In this document: positions 11,256 through 19,869 of the stretch, piece after piece
Numbering within the stretch: the first letter of the stretch is position 1
How the letters are laid out: each line of letters starts with the position of its first letter
DNA from: Caulobacteraceae bacterium
GTDB taxonomy: Bacteria > Pseudomonadota > Alphaproteobacteria > Caulobacterales > Caulobacteraceae
Reading direction: 5' to 3'
Assembly (NCBI GenBank): GCA_019748095.1
Contig: JAIEQA010000011.1
Location: 1 to 44,701 of the forward strand
DNA length: 44,701 nucleotides
Notes under the pieces: generated by a model
The model's input: the letters and a program-made list of their open reading frames with translations, nothing else
Told to the model about the DNA's origin: nothing
Databases searched by the model: none
Position numbers and translations under genes: made by a program

Positions 11256-12392
11256 TCAACCCGGCTGCAGCGCGTTCCGGGCGAGGAGGTGCCCGCCATC
11301 TGCCCCGGTCTGGATACGACCACCGAGCGGGCGTGACAGCCGGTCGATGCGGGCCAGGATCGCCGCGCCCTGTTCGCTGTCGGCCAGCCGCGGGAACCCG
11401 CGCGTCGCCAGGTCGTCTGCTCCGCCCAGACCGGTCTCGTTCATCGCAATCGGCTGAAGCATCGTCTCGATCCTGCCGTCAGCCCGCCGTTCCAGATGGA
11501 CGATGACACTGGTCCAGGCCTCGGGCGGGTAGCTGCCGGCCACCTTCTCGGTCTGGAAGATGAAGTTCCCGAGGCCATACAGGAGTGGCTTTCCGCGATG
11601 GACGCCCATGCCCTGGGGCAGGGGAGACCCGTGTCCGGCAAAGACGTCGGCACCCGCATCCACGCATCTGCGGGCCAGCGCCTGCTGCCAAGGCGGGACC
11701 AGGCTGTTGTCGGCCTCCCAGTCGTGATTGTGATGGCAGGCGATGACCAGCCGGGCCGTGGCGGCGGCCTGCCGGATCGCATCCATGACGCGCGCCTCGT
11801 CGCCGGCATGGAGCGTGCCATTGGCATCGCGACGAAGCTCGTTGACCCCGGGCCGGACCTCCGTCGCCATCCCGCCCTCGCGGACCTTTCCGGTGGCAAA
11901 GCCGACCACGGCCACGCGACCAGCCGCCGTGTCGACGAAGGCCGGGGCCGATGCTTCGGCCAGATTGGCACCGCTGCCCGAACTGGGGAGCCCGGTCGCG
12001 CGGAGCGCCGTCAGCGTATCCAGAATGCCGCCTGAACCCAGGTCGAAAGTATGGTTGTTGGCGGTCGTCAACAGGTTGACGTCGACGGATTTGAGTGCCT
12101 CGAGGATCTCTGGCCCTGCCGCATGAAGGGTCAGAAGATCTCGAGTGGGGGCACCGGCCCGGGGGCCGCGGATCACGGTCTCCAGATTGGTGAAGACCGA
12201 ATCGGCAGAGGCCAGACGCGCGGCGATGGCAGGACGGCCCGGCCATTCGGACGCGGTCGGCGCATGTTCGATCAGCGCCTGACCCAGCAGTGCGACGCGC
12301 AGCGATCGCGGAGATCCGCGAAGGCTGGCACAGCCGGCCAGCGCGAGGCTGGCCGCCCCGCCGGCCATCAGATGTCGTCGGTCGAGTGTCAT
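11256..12392 (-). CDS. CapA/PgsA-like poly-gamma-glutamate-type metallophosphatase-fold lipoprotein
   Basis: A 378-residue exported protein of the CapA family, which has a calcineurin-like fold and is named for Bacillus capsule synthesis. The N-terminus DRRHLMAGGAASLALAGC combines a twin arginine (5-6) with a lipobox (Cys21), so it may be a Tat-exported lipoprotein. Family metal-ligand segments are present: FTNLETVI, TTANNHTFDLG, ACHHNHDWE and FAGHGSPLPQG. GGAGGTG lies just upstream of the ATG. It diverges from the TonB receptor gene across 185 bases. Many free-standing bacterial CapA proteins have no capsule role, and no poly-glutamate synthase gene is nearby, so the function here is open; a cell-envelope hydrolase is a fair alternative. 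Confidence 0.85.
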   Translation of the reverse strand: MTLDRRHLMAGGAASLALAGCASLRGSPRSLRVALLGQALIEHAPTASEWPGRPAIAARLASADSVFTNLETVIRGPRAGAPTRDLLTLHAAGPEILEALKSVDVNLLTTANNHTFDLGSGGILDTLTALRATGLPSSGSGANLAEASAPAFVDTAAGRVAVVGFATGKVREGGMATEVRPGVNELRRDANGTLHAGDEARVMDAIRQAAATARLVIACHHNHDWEADNSLVPPWQQALARRCVDAGADVFAGHGSPLPQGMGVHRGKPLLYGLGNFIFQTEKVAGSYPPEAWTSVIVHLERRADGRIETMLQPIAMNETGLGGADDLATRGFPRLADSEQGAAILARIDRLSRPLGGRIQTGADGGHLLARNALQPG

Positions 12393-12416
12393 GCGTCACC
12401 TCCTGCACCGGCTGGA

Positions 12417-12466
12417 CCATACCGATGCGCAACAGAACCTGCCCAGACCATGCGCATGTTGTATGG
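12417..12466. promoter_or_regulatory. Interrupted inverted repeat in the capA/TonB divergent promoter region
   Basis: CCATAC-N2-ATGCGC (12417-12430) is mirrored by GCGCAT-N3-GTATGG (12452-12466), with about 21 bases between the arms. The right arm overlaps a separate perfect 10-base palindrome, CATGCGCATG (12449-12458). Two opposed copies between divergent genes suggest a regulator-binding region. The candidate regulator is the LysR protein encoded at the end of the operon, but that is inference. No clear -35/-10 pair could be fixed; the rest of the 185-base gap shows nothing further. Confidence 0.4.
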
Positions 12467-12577
12467 GTCGATACGGTGAAGCCATGCCGTTGCGGAGCCG
12501 TGACAGGCCCTGCCAGTGTCATCGACGGGGAGCCGGGGCGCGCTGTCGCCAACGGCCGGACATCGGGGACCTGAGCC

Positions 12578-15448
12578 ATGACGACCACGCGCATCAAGAC
12601 ACTCTGCCTTTCCGGAAGCGCCTTCGCGGCCTTGTCGGCCGGCCTGCTGGGGCTGCCGGCGGTGGCTCTGGCCCAGAGCGTGCCGGAGCCGGAAGCCACC
12701 GTCGACGAGATCGTGGTGACCGGGTCGCGCATCCAGCGTCGGGACGCAGACTCGGTCGGCCCCCTGCTGACCCTGACGGCCGAGGACATCCGCAACTCGG
12801 GCGCGGTCTCGGTCGGGGATCTGTTGCAGCGCCTGCCATCGGCGGGCGTGAGCCTCAACAGCAATGGCACCCAGGGAACATCCTACGGCGCGTCTTCGAT
12901 CAACCTGCGCTACCTTGGTGGGGCGGAAGGCAGCGGCAATCGCGTTCTGGTGCTGGTTGATGGTCAACGCTGGGTCGATGGCGTGGGCCAGCGGGGCTTC
13001 CGGGATTTTGTCGATCTGAACACCATTCCGCTGGGCATGATCGAAGGCATTGAGGTGCTGAAAGACGGTGCCTCGGCCATCTACGGTGCCGACGCCATCG
13101 CCGGGGTGGTGAACGTCCAGACCATTCGCGACTTCGACGGGGTCCGCCTGACTGCCCGCACCGGGATCACGTCCGAAGGGGACGGCGAGCAGTATTCGGC
13201 AACGGCGAATTTCGGCCGACGGTTCGAGAACAGTTCCGTGGTCCTGTCGGCCAGCTATGCCCGCGAGGATGCAATCCTGACGTCAGACCGGGATCGGACG
13301 GCGGTGAGCCTTGTTCCCCTGACCAGCCCGGGCACCAGTCCGCGTGGTCTGTTCGTTCTGCCTGGTCTGGCCAGCAACGCCTATTTCGGGACGGCCGCCG
13401 GATTCGCCGCCTCGGCTTCGCCAGCCACGGCCGTTGCGCTGGGGGGGTATGGCGCGGGTGCCCTGGCGGACGACAGCTTCCGCACCGCCGCCCTGCCGGG
13501 CGATCTCTACAATACCCAGGCCCAGGGCCTCTATTCCGCCGGGCCGAGTGAACGGTACGGTGTGTTTGGCCGCTTCCGGGCCCAGTTGACCGAGCAGGTC
13601 TCGTTCCATGTTGAGGGGCTCTACAACCGGCGCCAGTCGAACCAGCTGTTCTCGCCGGTCCTGCTGGACATCGGCGGGACGTCGGGAACGATCCGTGGCT
13701 TTTCACTCGCCAACAACCACCCGTTCAACCCGTTCGGCACAGCCAACGGTGTGCCGACCGCCAATGCCCTGACCTTTGCGGCAACCCAGGCGTGGCGCGT
13801 GCGCAAGGTGCTGACGGATCTCGGCAATCGGGACAACATCCAGGACGTGGAGACCTGGCGCATCGCCGCCGGTGCCGAGGGCACATTCACCGCCCTGGGG
13901 CGGGAATGGTCATGGGACGCTTTCGGCAGCTGGTCGAGGAACGAGATCCAGTCCTCGGCCCTGAACGGCGTCAACTATGAGAACCTGTTCCGGGGGCTGG
14001 GCAGTCCGGCCAGTTGTCTGGCCTCGGCCGGCTGTGTCCCGATCAATCTGTTCGCGCCGATGACGCCGGAGATGGCCAGCTCCATCCGCTTCACCACGCG
14101 GGAGTTCAACGCCACTGAACTGTTCGACGTGACCTACAATATCACCGGGGACCTGTTCACCCTGCCGGCCGGTCCGCTGTCTGTCGCGGCCGGCTACGAG
14201 TATCGGCAGAACAAGGCCGAGGACCGGCCTGACGTCTACGCCAACTCGACCCCGGTTCTGTTGTCCAGCCTGTACACGACCACGACGGCACAGACCCGGG
14301 TACCGACGGTGGGCGAGTATGCTCTGCACGAAGGCTATGTGGAGTTTGCCGTTCCGGTTCTGGCCGATGTCCCTCTGGCCCACCGCCTCGATGTCAGCCT
14401 GGCCGCCCGCTACTCGAACTACGATACCGTCGGCGACGCGACGACGGTCAAGGCCGGTGTGGGCTGGCGGCCGGTCGAGGATCTTCTGATCCGCGGAACC
14501 TGGTCCCAGGGCTTCCGTGCGCCGTCGATCCTTGAGCTCTTCCAAGGCGGTCGCGAGGTCAGTGTACAGGCGATCGATCCCTGCAACGGGGGTGCGGCCG
14601 CGCGGCCAACCCTGCCGGGCTGTGCCGGAATTCCCGCCAACTACAACCAGGCCAACTTCAATCTGAACGGGCTGATTCCCGGGGTGACCTCCGGCAACCG
14701 GCAGCTCGAGCCGGAGACGGCCGACACCTTCAGCGCCGGCTTCGCCTTCCAGCCCGCGGCTGTTCCGGGCCTGACCCTGACCGCCGACTGGTACGACATC
14801 ACCATTTCGGACGCGATCGCCTCGCAGGCTGCGGCCCAGATCCTCGGACTGTGCGCGGCCCGCGCAGGGGCCTTCTGCGACCTGGTCACGCGCGATCCTG
14901 TCACCGGAGCCGTGACCCGCCTGACGCAGGGAGCCCAGAATCTCTCCGAGATCCGGACGTCCGGCGTCGACGCGACGGCTCGGTACGAGTTCAGCACCGG
15001 CATCGGACGTTTCGCCGCTGTGCTGGACACTTCCTATCTGGAGGAGTTCACGACCGTGAGCCCGGATCCGACCGGCGGGCCCGACATTCTCGACGAACGC
15101 GCCGGCAAGGGGGACCGGTCGCGATCGACCTATCCGCATTGGAAGGGACAGGGCTCGCTGCGGTGGAGCGACGGCCCCTGGATGGCCTTGTGGCGGGGCC
15201 GCTACATCGGTGAGACCACCGACGTTGTGAACGCGGTCAAGGACGCGACGACAGACGCGATCTTCTATCAGGATCTGGAAGGGACCTATTCCTTTGACCG
15301 CTATGACGCCACCATCACGGTCGGGGTCAGCAACCTCTTCGACAAGCAGCCCCCCGCCTCCTACGCGAACGCTCCGATCAACTACGACATCTACACCTAT
15401 GATGCGCGCGGTCGCAGTGCCTACATCCGTGTTGGACTTCAGTTCTAG
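12578..15448 (+). CDS. TonB-dependent outer-membrane receptor
   Basis: A 956-residue outer-membrane active transporter. A Sec signal peptide (about 32 residues, ending AVALA before Gln33) precedes a TonB-box-like stretch, VDEIVVTGSRI. The plug domain follows, with RLPSAGVSLNSNG, VLVLVDGQRW and IEVLKDGASAIYGADAIAGVVN; then a 22-strand-type barrel with FRAPSILELF and LEPETADTFSAGF, ending in the aromatic C-terminus YIRVGLQF that directs barrel assembly. The plug and C-terminal style are those of the large receptors Caulobacterales and Xanthomonadales use for peptides, glycans and plant compounds rather than classical siderophore receptors. It starts the operon with an AbgT transporter and an S15 hydrolase, so it probably imports their substrate. 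Confidence 0.95.
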   Translation: MTTTRIKTLCLSGSAFAALSAGLLGLPAVALAQSVPEPEATVDEIVVTGSRIQRRDADSVGPLLTLTAEDIRNSGAVSVGDLLQRLPSAGVSLNSNGTQGTSYGASSINLRYLGGAEGSGNRVLVLVDGQRWVDGVGQRGFRDFVDLNTIPLGMIEGIEVLKDGASAIYGADAIAGVVNVQTIRDFDGVRLTARTGITSEGDGEQYSATANFGRRFENSSVVLSASYAREDAILTSDRDRTAVSLVPLTSPGTSPRGLFVLPGLASNAYFGTAAGFAASASPATAVALGGYGAGALADDSFRTAALPGDLYNTQAQGLYSAGPSERYGVFGRFRAQLTEQVSFHVEGLYNRRQSNQLFSPVLLDIGGTSGTIRGFSLANNHPFNPFGTANGVPTANALTFAATQAWRVRKVLTDLGNRDNIQDVETWRIAAGAEGTFTALGREWSWDAFGSWSRNEIQSSALNGVNYENLFRGLGSPASCLASAGCVPINLFAPMTPEMASSIRFTTREFNATELFDVTYNITGDLFTLPAGPLSVAAGYEYRQNKAEDRPDVYANSTPVLLSSLYTTTTAQTRVPTVGEYALHEGYVEFAVPVLADVPLAHRLDVSLAARYSNYDTVGDATTVKAGVGWRPVEDLLIRGTWSQGFRAPSILELFQGGREVSVQAIDPCNGGAAARPTLPGCAGIPANYNQANFNLNGLIPGVTSGNRQLEPETADTFSAGFAFQPAAVPGLTLTADWYDITISDAIASQAAAQILGLCAARAGAFCDLVTRDPVTGAVTRLTQGAQNLSEIRTSGVDATARYEFSTGIGRFAAVLDTSYLEEFTTVSPDPTGGPDILDERAGKGDRSRSTYPHWKGQGSLRWSDGPWMALWRGRYIGETTDVVNAVKDATTDAIFYQDLEGTYSFDRYDATITVGVSNLFDKQPPASYANAPINYDIYTYDARGRSAYIRVGLQF

Positions 15449-15463
15449 GGTTCAGGCGTCAGC

Positions 15464-17062
15464 ATGACGGACGTCGCCGACCCCGGCCCGGAGCCCTCGC
15501 GAAAGCGGGGGCGGTGGCTCGATCGCATCGAGGGCCTGGGCAATGCCTTGCCCGATCCTGTCTTCATCCTCGCCGGCTGCATCGTGGTGCTGGTTGCGGT
15601 GTCCGTCCTCGCGGCCCAGGTGGGGTGGAGTGCCGTCAACCCCGTCACCGGCGAGCGCCTCGCCGCAATCAGCCTGTTGTCACGTGAGAACGTCACCCGG
15701 CTGCTGGTGGACATGCCGGACACCCTGACACGGTTTCCGCCGCTGGGACTGGTGCTCAGTGTCATGCTGGGCGCGGCGGTGGCGGAACGGTCCGGCCTGT
15801 TCGCCGCCCTGCTGGGCGGGGGTGTGCGCCGACTGCCGACGCGGTTCCTGACACCGGCGGTCTTCATCATCGCCCTGTTCTCCCATCATGCCTCGGATGC
15901 GGCCTATGTGGTGTTGATCCCCCTGACCGCGCTGGTGTTTGCCAAGGCGGGCCGGCATCCGCTGGCAGGCGTGGCCATCGCCTATGCGGGCATCTCCGGC
16001 GCGTTTGCGGGCAACATCGTCCCCGGGCAGTTTGACCTTCTCATGCTGGGGATCACGGCCCCGGCCGCGCAGCTGATCGATCCGGCCTATGGCGTCAATC
16101 CGCTCGGAAACTGGTGGTTCACCCTTGCCATCGGTGTCCTGTTCACGCCGATCGCCTGGTTTGTTACGGATCGGATCATCGAGCCCCGGCTCGGCCGATG
16201 GTCGGGTCAGATGCCCGAGGGCATGGATGAGGCCGATACCTTTGGGGTGATGAGCCCGCTCCAGCGTCGCGGGCTGATGTGGGCGGGCGTTGTGGCGCTC
16301 GGCGTGATCTCCCTCTTTGCCGCCCTTGTGCTTTGGCCGGGCGGCGGCCCCCTGATCGACACCGCCGCTGAGGGGCCCCGGCGTCTGGCCCCCTTTTATG
16401 GGGCCCTCGTCGCCGCCTTCATGATCCTGTTTCTCGGTTGCGGATGGGCGTTCGGAGCGGTGTCCGGGACCATCCCGTCGCACCGCACGCTGGTGCGGAT
16501 GATGGGCGAGGGTATGCGGGACGTCGCGCCCTACATCGTCCTGGCCTTCTTCGCGGCGCACTTCGTGGCCATGTTCGCCTGGTCCAATCTCGGCCCGGTG
16601 CTGGCCGTCAGCGGGGCCGACGCCCTGAAGGGGCTGGAACTGCCTCGACCGCTGCTGCTGGTCTCCTTGCTGGGTATGTCGTCCGGCCTCGACCTCGTGA
16701 TCGGCTCGGCCTCCGCCAAATGGAGTGCCATGGCACCGGTTGTCGTGCCGATGCTGATGCTGCTCGGCGTCTCGCCGGAAATGACCACGGCCGCCTACCG
16801 GATGGGCGATTCCATCTTCAACATCGTCACACCCCTGGCCAGTAACTTCCCTCTGGTCCTGATCATCAGCCAGCGCTGGAAGCCCGATTTCGGGATCGGT
16901 TCGATGATCGCCCTGATGCTGCCCTACAGCATCGCCTTCGGGCTGGCAGGAATCGTGCTGGTAACGGCGTGGGTCAGCCTTGACCTGCCCGTCGGCCCGG
17001 GAGCGCCCGCAAGCTATACGCCGCCTCCGGCAATTGCTTCAGTTCTCTCGGCGGCGTCATGA
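15464..17062 (+). CDS. AbgT-family inner-membrane transporter
   Basis: A 532-residue polytopic inner-membrane protein of the AbgT family. The founding member imports p-aminobenzoyl-glutamate, while other members export sulfonamides; both act as ion-coupled dimers. Typical features are the N-terminal LDRIEGLGNALPDPVFIL segment before the first helix, DTLTRFPPLGLVLSVMLGAAVAERSG, the hairpin region FSHHASDAAYVVLIPL, AGISGAFAGN and, late in the protein, SASAKWSAMAPVVVPML with YRMGDSIFNIVTPL. About ten hydrophobic segments are visible. It begins 15 bases after the receptor stop and ends in an ATGA overlap with the hydrolase. Next to a hydrolase of amide/ester bonds, an acyl-amino-acid or aryl-amino-acid substrate is a reasonable guess. 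Confidence 0.92.
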   Translation: MTDVADPGPEPSRKRGRWLDRIEGLGNALPDPVFILAGCIVVLVAVSVLAAQVGWSAVNPVTGERLAAISLLSRENVTRLLVDMPDTLTRFPPLGLVLSVMLGAAVAERSGLFAALLGGGVRRLPTRFLTPAVFIIALFSHHASDAAYVVLIPLTALVFAKAGRHPLAGVAIAYAGISGAFAGNIVPGQFDLLMLGITAPAAQLIDPAYGVNPLGNWWFTLAIGVLFTPIAWFVTDRIIEPRLGRWSGQMPEGMDEADTFGVMSPLQRRGLMWAGVVALGVISLFAALVLWPGGGPLIDTAAEGPRRLAPFYGALVAAFMILFLGCGWAFGAVSGTIPSHRTLVRMMGEGMRDVAPYIVLAFFAAHFVAMFAWSNLGPVLAVSGADALKGLELPRPLLLVSLLGMSSGLDLVIGSASAKWSAMAPVVVPMLMLLGVSPEMTTAAYRMGDSIFNIVTPLASNFPLVLIISQRWKPDFGIGSMIALMLPYSIAFGLAGIVLVTAWVSLDLPVGPGAPASYTPPPAIASVLSAAS

Positions 17063-18930
17063 GCGCGATCGGATACGCCGCACGGTCGGGCGGCGATGTG
17101 CGTGTTCTGAAGGATGTCATGGTGCCGATGCGCGATGGCGTCCGGTTGGCGGCGGACGTCTATTTTCCTGCCGACGCGGCCGGGCCGGGGAGCGTCATTC
17201 TCGAGCGGACTCCCTATGACAAGACCGGCACCAACCACGCAGACCGCTCACGCGCCGATCCTGTCCCCCGCCCCAAGCCGGCGATAGCCGCCGAGTTTGC
17301 CCGGGCCGGCTACGTCTATGTCTTGCAGGATTGCCGGGGGCGATACCGGTCGGAAGGGGTCTTCTCGAAGTACCTGAACGAGGCCGAAGACGGCTTCGAC
17401 ACCCTGGACTGGTTGACGAAACAACCCTGGTGCGATGGCCGGATCGGCATGACGGGTCTGTCCTATTCAGCGCATGTCCAGGCCGCGGTCGCTGCCCTTG
17501 GCCACCCTGCACTGGCTGCGATGTTCATGGATTCCGGCGGCTTCGCCAGCGGGTTTCACAGCGGCATCCGTCAGGGCGGAGCGTTCGAGCTCAAACAGCT
17601 CACCTGGGCCTACAAACATGCCTTGCTGGCTCCCGAAACCCTGAAGGACCCCGCACGGCGGGTCGCGCTGGCGGCCGAGGATATCGGTGCGTGGACCCGC
17701 ATCAATCCGTGGACGAAGGGCCACTCTCCCGTCGCGGCTGCGCCCGAGTACGAGGCCTTTGTTGTGAACCTGTGGTCGCGGGAGACCTATGGTCCGTTCT
17801 GGGAGCAGCCGGACCTCTGCGCCGCGGCGCACTACGACCGTTTCACCGATGCGCCCATGGTCTTCATGAGCAGCTGGTACGATCCCTACGCCCTGGCAGC
17901 CACCGACAATTTCGCGGCCTTGAGCAAGCTCAAGACCGGCCCGGTCAGGCTGATCATGGGACCGTGGACGCATGGTCAGCGCTCTGTGACCTGGGCGGGC
18001 GACGTGGATTTCGGGCCGCGGGCCACGCTGGATGGACAGCTGGCAGACGATTATGTGGACCTGCGCCGCGCCTGGTTCGATCGCCATCTCCGGCGGAAGG
18101 CGGAAGAGCCTGATCCAGTACCGTCACCGGTCAGACTGTTCGTGATGGGGGGCGGATCGGGCCGGCGCACGGTGACGGGGCGGCTCGATCATGGCGGGGA
18201 CTGGTATGATGAGACGGACTGGCCGCCGCCCGCGTCCATGCCCGTCTCCTTCCGTCTTGATGCCAACGGTGGCCTGTCAACGACGGCAGGGCCCGCAGGT
18301 CAGCGAACCTGGCGGCATGATCCCCTGGCCCCCGTGCCCACCATCGGCGGTGCCATTGCGTCCGGTGCGCCGCTGATGGACGCAGGCGGCTATGACCAGC
18401 GCGAGACGGCCGATCTCTACGGCGCTTCCGTCCCCGGGCGCGCCCTGGCGGATCGGGACGACGTCCTTGTGTTCCAGACCGAGCCGCTGGATGTGGCCAC
18501 GGAAGTGACCGGGCCGATCGTCGCCCATCTCTGGGTGTCGTCCACGGCCAGGGACTGTGACGTCACGATCAAGCTTGTCGATGTCTATCCGCCGGGCCCG
18601 GACTACCCGGATGGCTATGCGTTGAACTTGACCCACGGCGTGCTGCGCCTACGGTTTCGCGACGGGTTCGACGCTGTGCGCCCGATGAACCCGGGAGAAA
18701 TCTATGGCGTCGAGATCAGGGCCTTTCCGGTCGCAAACCTGTTCTCCGTCGGGCACCGCATCCGGCTGGACGTCTCCGCAAGCAACTTCCCGCATTTCGA
18801 CGTCAATCCGGGGACGGGCGCTCCGGCGGGCGAGCCCTGCGAGCCTGTGGTCGCTCTGTGCACCCTCCACATGGGGCCAGCCACACCGTCCCGCGTTACC
18901 CTGCCCGTCCGGTCCCCGCGCGACGGCTGA
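17059..18930 (+). CDS. S15/CocE-NonD family alpha/beta hydrolase
   Basis: A 623-residue hydrolase of the X-Pro dipeptidyl-peptidase S15/CocE group, which includes cocaine esterase and glutaryl-7-ACA acylase and cleaves esters or amides. The N-terminal segment VPMRDGVRLAADVYFPADA is the family opening. The catalytic triad is visible: Ser135 in TGLSYSAH, Asp275 in SSWYDPYA and His305 in GPWTHGQ. A cap region and a C-terminal jelly-roll domain follow (FQTEPLDVATEVTGPIVAHLWVSS, then HRIRLDVSASNFPHFDVN), as in CocE. No signal peptide is seen, so it should act in the cytosol on imported substrate. The start overlaps the AbgT gene by ATGA. It forms an uptake-then-hydrolyse unit with the receptor and transporter. 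Substrate unknown. Confidence 0.92.
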   Translation: MSAIGYAARSGGDVRVLKDVMVPMRDGVRLAADVYFPADAAGPGSVILERTPYDKTGTNHADRSRADPVPRPKPAIAAEFARAGYVYVLQDCRGRYRSEGVFSKYLNEAEDGFDTLDWLTKQPWCDGRIGMTGLSYSAHVQAAVAALGHPALAAMFMDSGGFASGFHSGIRQGGAFELKQLTWAYKHALLAPETLKDPARRVALAAEDIGAWTRINPWTKGHSPVAAAPEYEAFVVNLWSRETYGPFWEQPDLCAAAHYDRFTDAPMVFMSSWYDPYALAATDNFAALSKLKTGPVRLIMGPWTHGQRSVTWAGDVDFGPRATLDGQLADDYVDLRRAWFDRHLRRKAEEPDPVPSPVRLFVMGGGSGRRTVTGRLDHGGDWYDETDWPPPASMPVSFRLDANGGLSTTAGPAGQRTWRHDPLAPVPTIGGAIASGAPLMDAGGYDQRETADLYGASVPGRALADRDDVLVFQTEPLDVATEVTGPIVAHLWVSSTARDCDVTIKLVDVYPPGPDYPDGYALNLTHGVLRLRFRDGFDAVRPMNPGEIYGVEIRAFPVANLFSVGHRIRLDVSASNFPHFDVNPGTGAPAGEPCEPVVALCTLHMGPATPSRVTLPVRSPRDG

Positions 18931-18933
18931 TTG

Positions 18934-19845
18934 ATGCGGGGATTGTCCGACGAAGCGGGACGTCCGCTGCGGCTTCGCGCCCTTCGGATTTTCAGCGCGA
19001 TTGTTCGCCTCGGGTCCGTGACCGCCGCCGCGCGCCGGCACGGTCTCAGCCAGCCGGCGGCCAGCCGCATGCTGGGCCAACTGGAGCATGACGTCGGTTT
19101 CGAGCTGTTTCACCGTGACCGTGGCCGGCTGATGCTGACCGCCGACGGACTGCTGCTGCACCAGGAGGTCGAGCGCGCGCTGGACAATGTCGAACGCGTC
19201 CAGTCCCTTGCACGGGATATCTCCAGCTTCAGGGTTGGCCATCTGCGCCTCGTCGCCCCGCCCAGCTTTCTTGAAGCCGTGTTGCCGGACCTGATCACCC
19301 GCTTCCTGGCCCAATACCCCCAGGTCCATCTGTCGATCGACTCCCACGGGGTCGAGGTGGCCAAGGCCATGATCGCGTCGCGCGCGGTCGACGCGGGTTT
19401 CGTCAAGCTCCCCCACAATCGCGCCGACCTGCATGCTGAAACCGTGCTGGAGAGCGAGACGGCCTGTGTGCTCCCGCGCAGCCATCCCCTGGCGGATCGG
19501 ACCACCATTGATGCGGGCGATCTGCGCGGTGTTCCGCTGATCCTTCTGGGCCAGGGGCAGAGGTTCCGCGGTCAGGTCGAGACCGCTCTCGCGGACGCGG
19601 GGGTCATTCCTCGCGTGAAGGTCGAGACCCACACGATCGCCTCGGCCTGCGCCCTGGCGGCGCGCGGTGTCGGCGTCGCCATTGTGAATGAAACGCTCGC
19701 CGCCGCCTATGTTCGGGACGATACGGTGTTGAGACGCTTTACGCCCGGCATTCGGCATGAGTATGCGTTTGCGACCTCGGCCGGCGCTGAGCGAAACAGG
19801 CTGGCGGAAGCCTTTCTGGCCGTCTTGCGACAGGCGCCGCTCTAA
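18934..19845 (+). CDS. LysR-family transcriptional regulator
   Basis: A 303-residue regulator with an N-terminal winged helix-turn-helix (LRLRALRIFSAIVRLGSV, TAAARRHGLSQPAASRML, then LEHDVGFELFHRDRGRLMLTADG) and a two-lobed periplasmic-binding-protein-like effector domain (about residues 90-300: GHLRLVAPPSF, VLPRSHPLADR, CALAARGVGVAIVNE). The ATG at 18934 is used; a TTG just before it is also possible. It follows the hydrolase by 3 bases on the same strand and is probably in that operon. LysR proteins usually activate an adjacent operon with a small-molecule inducer. Because this gene is at the operon's end, a site near the operon promoter (see 12417-12466) would be its natural target, but that link is inferred. 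Confidence 0.93.
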   Translation: MRGLSDEAGRPLRLRALRIFSAIVRLGSVTAAARRHGLSQPAASRMLGQLEHDVGFELFHRDRGRLMLTADGLLLHQEVERALDNVERVQSLARDISSFRVGHLRLVAPPSFLEAVLPDLITRFLAQYPQVHLSIDSHGVEVAKAMIASRAVDAGFVKLPHNRADLHAETVLESETACVLPRSHPLADRTTIDAGDLRGVPLILLGQGQRFRGQVETALADAGVIPRVKVETHTIASACALAARGVGVAIVNETLAAAYVRDDTVLRRFTPGIRHEYAFATSAGAERNRLAEAFLAVLRQAPL

Positions 19846-19869
19846 TCACCCTCGCCTGCGGAGATCTCC

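Noticed and set aside
11256..12392. Capsule biosynthesis locus
   Set aside because: Only a CapA-like protein is present; no poly-glutamate synthase or polysaccharide genes are nearby.
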